From contig JAJBTS010000415.1 in NCBI GenBank assembly GCA_020860885.1, positions 1 through 7,258 on the forward strand: a DNA stretch of 7,258 nt, in the 5' to 3' direction. The position numbers were made by a program, and so were the translations under genes. This document shows, in pieces, positions 1 to 6,163 of this stretch (the first letter of the stretch is position 1; each line of letters starts with the position of its first letter). The notes below the pieces were generated by a model. It was not told the DNA's origin, made no database searches, and saw only the letters and a list, made by a program, of their open reading frames with translations. The DNA is from Bacteroidales bacterium (GTDB taxonomy: Bacteria; Bacteroidota; Bacteroidia; Bacteroidales; Azobacteroidaceae).

Positions 1-13
1 AAATTAAAAAATC

Positions 14-181
14 ATGACAGATATACCGAAAGGCCCCGAAAACAATGAAGAAAGGTTGAGTAAACGGTTTATTGACGAATCTTATCGCATGGACGACAAC
101 TCAAATCTAAGTGAAATAGCCCGACTGGAAGGGGAAGATCTCAACGATGATCTTATTCCGGGTGTAGGAGTAGAAGAATAA
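14..181 (+). CDS. Small acidic hypothetical protein (55 aa) upstream of aspT
   Basis: I do not recognise this protein. The ORF starts at an ATG at 14, ends with TAA at 179-181 and encodes 55 residues. An in-frame TAA at 5-7 closes the frame upstream, so this is a complete short ORF rather than the tail of a larger gene. The product is strongly acidic: 16 Asp/Glu against 6 Lys/Arg. It has no cysteine and no hydrophobic stretch long enough for a membrane segment or signal peptide, so a soluble cytoplasmic protein is expected. Clustered acids occur near residues 39-46 (EGEDLNDD), and the end is Gly/Val-rich (PGVGVEE). The stop lies only 11 bp before the aspT start on the same strand, which suggests co-transcription and perhaps translational coupling. 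A regulator or partner of the antiporter is a guess; it could also belong functionally to genes further upstream. No Shine-Dalgarno is visible; the leader is A-rich, as is usual for Bacteroidota. Confidence 0.6.
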   Translation: MTDIPKGPENNEERLSKRFIDESYRMDDNSNLSEIARLEGEDLNDDLIPGVGVEE

Positions 182-192
182 ACTTTAAATAT

Positions 193-1893
193 ATGGAATG
201 GATCGTTAAAACATTACAGAACACACCTGAATTAGCTATCTTTTTAACTTTAGCATTAGGTTTTGCTATCGGTAAAATTAAGATAAAAAGTTTCAGTCTC
301 GGGTCAGTCACCGGAGTACTATTGATGGGCGTATTAGTAGGACAATTAGGAATTACAATCTCTCCTACCGTAAAATCAACTTTCTTCCTGATTTTCTTAT
401 TTGCAGTAGGATACAGTGTAGGACCACAATTTGTGCAAGGATTAAAGAAAGAAGGATTGCCTCAGATCGCTTTTGCCGCTATAGTCTGTGTTTTTTGTCT
501 GTTGGTGCCCTGGGTAGCAGCACTTATCGCAGGGTTTGATGCCGGTAATGGTGCGGGATTACTGGCCGGAGGAAATACAATCTCTGCCGTAATCGGAGTA
601 GCTTCTGATACCATTAATCAGTTAAACATTCAAGATGCAGAAAAGCAACGAATGATCAATCAGATCCCTGTTGCCTATGCAGTTACTTACATTTTTGGTA
701 CGGCAGGCACAGCCTGGTTTTTATCTTCTATAGGGCCTAAACTTCTGGGAAAAGATGTTATGGAAAGAACACGGGCTTACGAACAACAATTAGGGGGTTC
801 GGTTCTGGACCAGGACCCTACCTTAGAATATGCATACGACGGAACGACTTTCCGGGTTATAAAAGCAACCAGCGATTTCTTTGGTTCAGACAAAACAGTA
901 AACGAAGTGGAAGAAATGCTTCTTTCCAAAGGTTGGCCGGTCTATATTGAGAGAATTAGAAATGGCAAAGGAGAAATTATACAGGATCCTACATTGGATC
1001 AAAAAATAAGTAAAGGAGACAGCCTGGTATTAAACGGTCCTTTAGATTCTCTTCTGAGCGATGATGATTTTATAGGTGAAGAAGTTGCGGACCTTGAATT
1101 GCTGGATTTCAGGGTAGAAGCTCTGAGAGTCATAGTAAGCAATAAAGAAATGGAAGGAAACACTTTGCAATCTTTACGAATGAGTAAAGACCGACACGGC
1201 GTTGTGATCAGAAAAATACACCGTGGAAAAGCGGAGCTTCCATTATTAAAAAATGTAACGTTAATGCGGGGCGATATCGTTGAACTCGAAGGAAGAAAGA
1301 CCGACGTCGATCGATTTGCACAACATCTGGGATATGTCGAAAGACCTACTAATATTACTGATTTATTGTATGTTGCCATCGGTATATTTATCGGGGGAGT
1401 TCTCGGATCAATAACCGTACGTGCAGGAAATGTACCTCTCAGTTTAAGCGCCAGTGGCGGTGTATTGATTATGGGTATCATTTTCGGATGGCTGAGATCC
1501 AGGAAACCGACCTTCGGCGCTGTTCCCGAACCGGCTATATGGTTGATGAACAATCTGGGATTAAGCGTCTTCATCGCCGTTGTCGGAATAAGTGCAGGAC
1601 CGGATTTCATTGCAGGATTCAAAGCCAATGGTCTAAGTTTATTCATTGCCGGTATTTTCGTAAGTCTTATTCCTATGCTAATCGGACTTTTATTAGGCAG
1701 ATATGTCTTCAAATTCGAGCCGGCTATTACTTTAGGAGCCTGTGCCGGAGCAAGAACAACGACAGCCGCTCTCGGAGCCTTGCAGGATGCTTTAAAAAGT
1801 AAAGTCCCCGCTCTTTCTTATACCACGACTTACGCTGTAGGAAACACATTATTAATAATCTGGGGAGTCGTTATTGTACTTCTTCTCTCCTAA
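193..1893 (+). CDS. aspT: Aspartate:alanine antiporter AspT (AspT/YidE family)
   Basis: This is an inner-membrane exchanger that takes in L-aspartate and releases L-alanine, the product of AspD. Because aspartate carries one more negative charge, the exchange is electrogenic. The 566-residue protein has the duplicated family architecture. Membrane half 1 covers about residues 12-180, two cytoplasmic RCK_C/TrkA-C-like domains lie at about 217-293 and 304-385, and membrane half 2 runs from about 388 to the C-terminus. The halves repeat matching motifs: GYSVGP at 73-78 mirrors GISAGP at 465-470, and GLLAGGNT (122-129) mirrors GACAGART (515-522), the latter continuing into TTAALGALQDA. Length is slightly above the roughly 540 residues of the characterised Tetragenococcus AspT. 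The ATG at 193 is chosen because a hydrophobic helix begins about ten residues later and the spacing to the upstream ORF is 11 bp. aspD follows 31 bp downstream. Family assignment is firm. Substrate specificity is inferred mainly from the aspD partner, since YidE/YbjL relatives share the fold. Confidence 0.93.
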   Translation: MEWIVKTLQNTPELAIFLTLALGFAIGKIKIKSFSLGSVTGVLLMGVLVGQLGITISPTVKSTFFLIFLFAVGYSVGPQFVQGLKKEGLPQIAFAAIVCVFCLLVPWVAALIAGFDAGNGAGLLAGGNTISAVIGVASDTINQLNIQDAEKQRMINQIPVAYAVTYIFGTAGTAWFLSSIGPKLLGKDVMERTRAYEQQLGGSVLDQDPTLEYAYDGTTFRVIKATSDFFGSDKTVNEVEEMLLSKGWPVYIERIRNGKGEIIQDPTLDQKISKGDSLVLNGPLDSLLSDDDFIGEEVADLELLDFRVEALRVIVSNKEMEGNTLQSLRMSKDRHGVVIRKIHRGKAELPLLKNVTLMRGDIVELEGRKTDVDRFAQHLGYVERPTNITDLLYVAIGIFIGGVLGSITVRAGNVPLSLSASGGVLIMGIIFGWLRSRKPTFGAVPEPAIWLMNNLGLSVFIAVVGISAGPDFIAGFKANGLSLFIAGIFVSLIPMLIGLLLGRYVFKFEPAITLGACAGARTTTAALGALQDALKSKVPALSYTTTYAVGNTLLIIWGVVIVLLLS

Positions 1894-1924
1894 TAAAAAT
1901 GAAACACACTATAAATTCATATTT

Positions 1925-3562
1925 ATGGACGAAAAATATAAATTAAAAACATCAAGAAAAAAGGAACAACAGCTGGAACAGTTAAGTCCGTTTGAATTGA
2001 AAGACAGCTTGATTAGTTTAGCTTCCGATCAGCAAAAGAAGCCTGTGAAGATGATGTTGAATGCAGGGAGAGGAAATCCGAACTGGGTTGCCACCATCCC
2101 TCGTGAAGCATTCCTTACACTTGGACGATTCGGAATTGAAGAGTGTCGTGCAGCCATGGACAATCCGGTAGGGCTTGCCGGTATCCCTCAGAAAAAAGGG
2201 ATAAACGAGCGATTCAAAGCTTTTATAAAGAAAAATTCTACTGCTCCCGGCATAGAATTGTTGAAAAACATTTACGAGTATGGAATTGAGAAACACAATT
2301 TTGATCCCGACAGTTGGGTATTAGAGTTGGCAGAAGGCGTTATTGGCGATCAATATCCTGTTCCCGTAAGAATGCTGAAACATGCGGAACTTATTGTGCA
2401 TGATTATCTGATTCAGGAGATGTGTGGAAACGATCCTAAAAGAAGCGGCAGATACGATCTGTTTGCTACGGAAGGCGGTACCGCTGCCATGTGTTACATC
2501 TTCGACTCTCTGATTGAAAATTGTCTTCTTAAAAAAGGAGATAAAATAGCTTTGGGTGTACCTGTTTTTACCCCCTATCTGGAAATTCCGGAACTGGATC
2601 GTTATCAATTCAAAGTTACGTATGTCCGGGGAACTTCTACAGATAAAGAGGGTAATTCCAATTTCCAATATCCGGAAGAAGAATTAGATAAATTAGGAGA
2701 TAAATCCATTAAAGCTTTTTTCCTGGTTAATCCCAGCAATCCTACTTCTGTAGAAATGTCGGATAAAAGCCGTAAGTACTTGGTTAAGGTAGTAAAAAAC
2801 CTGAACCCAAACCTCATGATTCTTACTGATGACGTTTACGGTACTTTTGTAGACGGGTTCAGCTCTTTGATGAACGATCTACCTGAAAATACACTTTGCG
2901 TGTATTCTTTTTCCAAATATTTCGGAGCTACCGGATGGCGTCTGGGAGTTATTGCGTTGTATGAGGATAACGTTTACGATGATATGCTGTCGGCCATTCC
3001 GGAAAAAGACAAACAGCGATTGGCAAAACTTTACGACAGTTTAACCATACATCCTGAAAAAATAAAATTTATAGATCGTTTGGTTGCCGACAGTCGCCAG
3101 GTCGCACTAAACCATATGGCAGGATTGTCCCTGCCTCAACAAACGCAAATGATGTTATTTGCGGGATTTGCTTTACTTGATAAAGAAAATAATTACAAGA
3201 AAGCCAGTATTGATTTAATTCAACACAGATACAATTTATTATGGAACGGAATGAATATTCCTGTTACCCCTGACCCATACAGAGCCGGATACTACAGTGA
3301 GATTGATATTAGAGAATGGGCAATGAAAAATTACGGAAAAGAATTCGTTGCATTCCTGGAGAAGAATTTTGAGCCGGTAGATATAGTCTTCCGTTTGGCT
3401 GAGAAATCTTCTATCGTATTGTTGAACGGAGGCGGTTTCGCCGGACCGGAATGGTCTGTAAGAGTTTCGCTTGCGAACCTCAATGAAGATGATTATAAAA
3501 TCATCGGAAAAGAATTAGCGGAAACCATGCAGGAATACGTAGATATGTGGAAAAACAAATAA
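1925..3562 (+). CDS. aspD: L-aspartate 4-decarboxylase (aspartate beta-decarboxylase)
   Basis: This PLP enzyme (EC 4.1.1.12) converts L-aspartate to L-alanine and CO2 in the cytoplasm; characterised members also have weak aspartate aminotransferase activity. The 545-residue product has the fold-type I aminotransferase signature. NAGRGNPNW lies at 46-54, the phosphate-binding turn TEGGTAAM at 182-189 and NPSNP at 269-273 (N269 near the PLP ring oxygen). TDDVY at 301-305 supplies the pyridine-binding Asp302 and Tyr305. SFSKYFGATGWRLG at 328-341 has Schiff-base Lys331, and the likely carboxylate-binding arginine is Arg513 in VRVSLANL. Length matches the long AspD subgroup (about 530-545) rather than ordinary aminotransferases of about 400. 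The frame stays open upstream to a TTG at 1874 inside aspT. The ATG at 1925 is preferred because it gives the family-like N-terminus MDEKYKLK and clears aspT by 31 bp. Decarboxylation consumes a cytoplasmic proton, so with AspT it can build a proton-motive force and raise internal pH. The stop codon touches a repeat block. Confidence 0.95.
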   Translation: MDEKYKLKTSRKKEQQLEQLSPFELKDSLISLASDQQKKPVKMMLNAGRGNPNWVATIPREAFLTLGRFGIEECRAAMDNPVGLAGIPQKKGINERFKAFIKKNSTAPGIELLKNIYEYGIEKHNFDPDSWVLELAEGVIGDQYPVPVRMLKHAELIVHDYLIQEMCGNDPKRSGRYDLFATEGGTAAMCYIFDSLIENCLLKKGDKIALGVPVFTPYLEIPELDRYQFKVTYVRGTSTDKEGNSNFQYPEEELDKLGDKSIKAFFLVNPSNPTSVEMSDKSRKYLVKVVKNLNPNLMILTDDVYGTFVDGFSSLMNDLPENTLCVYSFSKYFGATGWRLGVIALYEDNVYDDMLSAIPEKDKQRLAKLYDSLTIHPEKIKFIDRLVADSRQVALNHMAGLSLPQQTQMMLFAGFALLDKENNYKKASIDLIQHRYNLLWNGMNIPVTPDPYRAGYYSEIDIREWAMKNYGKEFVAFLEKNFEPVDIVFRLAEKSSIVLLNGGGFAGPEWSVRVSLANLNEDDYKIIGKELAETMQEYVDMWKNK

Positions 3563-3591
3563 ACAGTCATCAGTAAACAGTAAACAGTTAG
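3561..3591. repeat. Left heptad repeat block (CAGTnnn), 7-bp period
   Basis: CAGT begins at 3564, 3571, 3578 and 3585, an exact 7-bp period, with units CAGTCAT, CAGTAAA, CAGTAAA and CAGTTAG. The block starts inside the aspD stop codon (TAA at 3560-3562). The first 11 bases, CAGTCATCAGT (3564-3574), recur as an exact reverse complement at 3892-3902 in the right-hand block, so the two blocks bracket the 23-bp array as imperfect terminal inverted repeats. The function is unknown. Confidence 0.75.
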
Positions 3592-3630
3592 TAATTAGAA
3601 GTATAGAGCTTAAAATATTAGCAGTAAATA

Positions 3631-3837
3631 GCGGAGAGTATTGACACCTCTTTGCGAAGAGTATTAACACCCTTTAGCGATAAGTATCTCGACGGGTTAG
3701 CGAAGAGTATTAACACCCCGTCGCGGTAAGTATCTCGGGGTGGTCGCGATACTTACCGCGAGAGGGTAGCGAAGAGTATCTCGGAGAGGTAGTAATACTT
3801 ATCGCGAAAGGGTAGCGAAAAGCATTAACATTCAACC
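3631..3837. repeat. Degenerate 23-bp tandem repeat array, nine units
   Basis: Units begin at 3631, 3654, 3677, 3700, 3723, 3746, 3769, 3792 and 3815, an unbroken 23-bp step. The best-conserved core is GCGAAGAGTATTAACACCC, identical over 19 bases in the units at 3654 and 3700. A second type, GCGRTAAGTATCTCG, is seen at 3677 and 3723. The units at 3746 and 3792 carry the reverse complement of that second core (ATACTTAYCGC) while staying in the same 23-bp phase. Weaker units can be guessed at 3608 (13 of 23 positions match the 3654 unit) and 3838. Because 23 is not a multiple of three and the stretch has many stops, it is not coding. Constant spacing without indels argues for recent tandem expansion or selection on spacing. 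It is not a CRISPR array: no unique spacers separate the units. Confidence 0.85.
3721..3761. terminator. Perfect 14-bp stem in the convergent gap, possible bidirectional terminator
   Basis: Bases 3721-3734 (TCGCGGTAAGTATC) are the exact reverse complement of 3748-3761, leaving a 13-nt loop rich in G. It arises where two array units lie in opposite orientation. It sits midway between the convergent ends of aspD (3562) and the DUF2400 gene (3910), so transcripts from either side could form it. No T-tract follows directly on either strand, so intrinsic termination is uncertain. It may instead act as a 3'-end stabilising hairpin. The nearest T-run is at 3865-3872. Confidence 0.4.
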
Positions 3838-3872
3838 GTGAATATTTTCATCTATCTCCACCCTCTTTTTTT

Positions 3873-3917
3873 ACTGACTGTCTACTGCTTCACTGATGAC
3901 TGGTGACTGTTAACTGT
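3873..3917. repeat. Right heptad repeat block (ACTGnnn), inverted relative to the left block
   Basis: ACTG occurs at 3873, 3877, 3884, 3892, 3899, 3906 and 3913. From 3877 on the spacing is 7 bp, with a single 8-bp step between 3884 and 3892. Read on the minus strand the motif is CAGTnnn, the same heptad as the left block, and 3892-3902 is an exact 11-bp reverse complement of 3564-3574. The block overlaps the last two codons and stop (3910-3917) of the leftward DUF2400 gene, so the repeat appears to supply the end of that reading frame. Confidence 0.75.
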
Positions 3918-4683
3918 GCGTGACTCCTATTCCAAACAATGCAAAATCATAAATAATAGGGTCTACCGGATTGAATGTTTTCAATTTACCGGTTAATTCT
4001 TCTACCGCTTTAAGATCGTTTTGCTTTCGTTGCAACAATCCGAGTTTTCTGGCTACATTCCCTACATGTACATCCAGAGGAATCCGTAATTCGGAAGGAG
4101 AAAGATTTTGCCAGATACCTATATCAACAATACCATCGTTCCTCACCAACCACTTCAGAGCCAGATGCAAGCGTTTGCAGGCCGACGAAGCCTTCGGATT
4201 GGATATGTGTTTCAGACTTTTGTAAGGATAATCCTTATTGGCAGCAATAATAAATTCACGAAATTTACTAATAGCCGTCCAAACTCTTTCTTCTGTCGGA
4301 GGAACAGAGGCAAATAAGGATTCCAGACTTTCATATTGTTGATAAATAGAATAAAGTCCACGTGCTACGTACGCCATATCATCTTCAAAGAACGTTCTGT
4401 GAATATTGGTCGTTCCTAACGATTTATACCCCTCTTGCATTATATAATCGTAAGGAGAAATCCCCATAATATCGTGCATCTTTTGAGCAGATTTCAAGAT
4501 GATGCTCCGTTTGCCCCACGTAATAACGGCTGTTAGAATAGCCGATACCTCAATATCTTGTTTGAGTTTAAAAGAACGGGGGAATTGTACAGGATCCGTA
4601 AGAATAAATTCCGGAGTATTGAACCGGGTAAGCATCAGGTCCAGTAAATGCTTTACTTCATCAGGAGAATAAGTTGTCATCAT
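3910..4683 (-). CDS. DUF2400 / TIGR02757 family protein, function unknown
   Basis: A soluble 257-residue protein with no signal peptide or membrane segment. It matches the DUF2400 (TIGR02757) family along its whole length. DPVQFPRSF lies at 30-38, followed by DIEVSAILTAVITWGKR at 43-59, HRTF at 95-98, a C-terminal IPLDVHVGNVARKLGLL at 201-217 and YDFALFGIGV at 245-254. The biochemical role of the family is not established to my knowledge. The LDVHVxxVARKLGL segment resembles the VDTHVxRVxxRLG region of HhH-GPD DNA glycosylases, which is only a suggestive similarity. The frame extends upstream to a TTG at 4728 inside the permease gene. The ATG at 4683 (or the adjacent one at 4680) is preferred because it lies 4 bp after the permease stop and gives the usual family length. 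It is the last gene of the transporter operon, probably co-translated with it. The final codons and the TAA fall in a heptad repeat, so the extreme C-terminus may have been altered by that repeat. Confidence 0.88.
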   Translation of the reverse strand: MMTTYSPDEVKHLLDLMLTRFNTPEFILTDPVQFPRSFKLKQDIEVSAILTAVITWGKRSIILKSAQKMHDIMGISPYDYIMQEGYKSLGTTNIHRTFFEDDMAYVARGLYSIYQQYESLESLFASVPPTEERVWTAISKFREFIIAANKDYPYKSLKHISNPKASSACKRLHLALKWLVRNDGIVDIGIWQNLSPSELRIPLDVHVGNVARKLGLLQRKQNDLKAVEELTGKLKTFNPVDPIIYDFALFGIGVTHS

Positions 4684-4687
4684 ACAA

Positions 4688-5410
4688 TCATTTGTTCCAT
4701 TTACAAAAAACGCGATCCATCCCGTCAATCAACAGGAAGAGTAAAAATCCGAGAATACTTAATAATACAATTCCGGCATACATATCCAGATAATTAATCC
4801 TCATCCAGGAATCAACAATATAATATCCCATTCCTTTTTCCGTTCCATAGGTCTCTGTGAAAAAAAGTACCGAGATGGCCACACCCAAGGCAATACGCAA
4901 AGTAGTAAACAGTTCGGGTAAGATTGCCGGGAATATCACTTCTTTCAATATTTGCTTAGGGTTGGCTCCTAGCGAAATCAATATGTTATACTTATCACGA
5001 GAAATATTATTTACTGCGTCCCGGATAGAGATAATGATCTGAAAGACAAGGATAAGAACAATCATGGTTATTTTAGATATTTCCCCGATTCCTGCCAGTA
5101 ACATCACGATGGGAAGCAAGGCAAATTTAGGGATCGGATAAGTAAAGTAAACCAAAGGGCTTAATATACTATTCAATTTTTTAGAAAGAGCCATACCTAT
5201 ACCCACAATACTTCCTATAACTACAGAAATAAAAATCCCCAATACAACGCGTTCCAGACTTGCCAGTAAATGTCCGCTCATATCCGGTAAAACCTTAAAA
5301 ATATTCACGTAAGTGGATATAGGATCGATCAATACCGGATTATTGACAAGCTTAGCTATTAGAAACCACAGCACATTGAATAAGATCAATCCATAAAGTT
5401 TATTCTTCAT
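4688..5410 (-). CDS. ABC transporter permease, NitT/TauT (SsuC/TauC/ThiX-like) type
   Basis: This is the membrane channel subunit of an importer for a small organic or inorganic ligand; as a homodimer it would work with the ATPase and lipoprotein encoded just upstream. The 240-residue product belongs to the BPD_transp_1 family. Hydrophobic helices lie at about 5-24, 54-75, 85-107, 113-130, 170-185 and 210-229. The cytoplasmic EAA-type coupling loop is SLGANPKQILKEVIFP at 146-161, with the expected Gly148 and the closing Pro161. It is followed by a conserved Glu (E186) typical of SsuC/TauC relatives. A GTG at 5413 directly abuts the ATPase stop, but the ATG at 5410 is the better start. The next gene begins 4 bp after this stop. 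The ligand cannot be read from the permease; sulfonates, nitrate-like anions, and thiamine or pyrimidine precursors are all served by this family. Confidence 0.9.
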   Translation of the reverse strand: MKNKLYGLILFNVLWFLIAKLVNNPVLIDPISTYVNIFKVLPDMSGHLLASLERVVLGIFISVVIGSIVGIGMALSKKLNSILSPLVYFTYPIPKFALLPIVMLLAGIGEISKITMIVLILVFQIIISIRDAVNNISRDKYNILISLGANPKQILKEVIFPAILPELFTTLRIALGVAISVLFFTETYGTEKGMGYYIVDSWMRINYLDMYAGIVLLSILGFLLFLLIDGMDRVFCKWNK

Positions 5411-5413
5411 CAC

Positions 5414-6160
5414 CTATTGGATTTTCCATTCTTTTTGAATGTAATTTTTTACGTCCTGGGCAAAAAGCAGAAAATCCTGCTCTTCCCTACCCGCTCCGGA
5501 ATGATACAATGGGTTCTCAATTATTCTGAGAATTCTACCCGGAGCGGTTGAAAATACGATAATATGTTTTCCCATTTTTACTGCTTCCAAAACATTATGA
5601 GTAGTAAATAAAGTGGTTGTTTTATTCTTCTTCCAAAGATCCAGAAAAAGCTCCTGGGATCTTTCCGCAGTCAAAGCGTCCAAGGCAGAAAAAGGTTCAT
5701 CCATTAGCAAGACCTCAGGCCCTTGGATAAACGCTCTTGCCAGGGCCACGCGTTGCTGCTGCCCTCCGCTCAACTCTTTCGGATAACGGTCCAGAAAATC
5801 GCTCAAGTTGAGCCTCTCAATAATATCATTGAAATGGTTCCGGAAAGACTCTGTCTGCTGGCCACCCCGGATCCGAAGGGGTAAAAGAATATTTTGCTCT
5901 ACTTTTTGCCAGGGAAGCAAACCATACTGTTGAGGCACTAACGCTATATTATGACGGGAAGGATCCAGCTTTTCATTGTTTAGTAAAATATTGCCTTTGT
6001 AAGGTTTAACAACTCCACAGAGAACATTCAGTAAAGTAGATTTTCCGCTTCCCGAAGGACCAATCACAGAATAAATTTCACCCTTATTGATAGGAAGTAA
6101 AATATCTTTTAAAACTTCCGTTGTTCCATAGCGAACCGATATATTCTCTATTTGAAGCAT
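5414..6160 (-). CDS. ABC transporter ATP-binding protein, NitT/TauT (SsuB/TauB/ThiZ-like) type
   Basis: This is the cytoplasmic ATPase that powers the importer. All catalytic elements are intact in its 248 residues. The Walker A P-loop GPSGSGKST is at 34-42, the Q-loop at 76-84 (PQQYGLLPW, with the LLPW typical of SsuB/TauB relatives), and the signature LSGGQQQR at 130-137. Walker B VLLMDEP is at 150-156 with catalytic Glu155, the D-loop SALD at 158-161, and the switch His188 in TTHN. The short tail after about 215 has no extra regulatory domain. The start ATG at 6160 lies 3 bp after the lipoprotein stop, and the TAG stop directly adjoins the permease start region, so the operon looks translationally coupled. 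Confidence 0.95.
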   Translation of the reverse strand: MLQIENISVRYGTTEVLKDILLPINKGEIYSVIGPSGSGKSTLLNVLCGVVKPYKGNILLNNEKLDPSRHNIALVPQQYGLLPWQKVEQNILLPLRIRGGQQTESFRNHFNDIIERLNLSDFLDRYPKELSGGQQQRVALARAFIQGPEVLLMDEPFSALDALTAERSQELFLDLWKKNKTTTLFTTHNVLEAVKMGKHIIVFSTAPGRILRIIENPLYHSGAGREEQDFLLFAQDVKNYIQKEWKIQ

Positions 6161-6163
6161 TCT

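Noticed and set aside
999..1712. 237-codon minus-strand ORF inside aspT
   Set aside because: It lies wholly antisense to a well-supported transporter gene, and its translation shows no recognisable domain and an atypical composition.
1874..1924. N-terminal extension of AspD from a TTG overlapping the end of aspT
   Set aside because: The 17 extra residues come from the antiporter tail and spacer read in another frame; the ATG at 1925 gives the normal family length and a clean intergenic gap.
3631..3837. CRISPR array
   Set aside because: The 23-bp units are contiguous and degenerate with no distinct unique spacers, and no cas genes are present.
3971..4317. Two short plus-strand ORFs antisense to the DUF2400 gene
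   Set aside because: They overlap a conserved coding frame on the other strand and have no recognisable protein features.
4684..4728. N-terminal extension of the DUF2400 protein from a TTG
   Set aside because: It would overlap the permease by about 40 bp and add residues from a shifted frame; paired ATG codons at 4683 and 4680 lie just after the permease stop.
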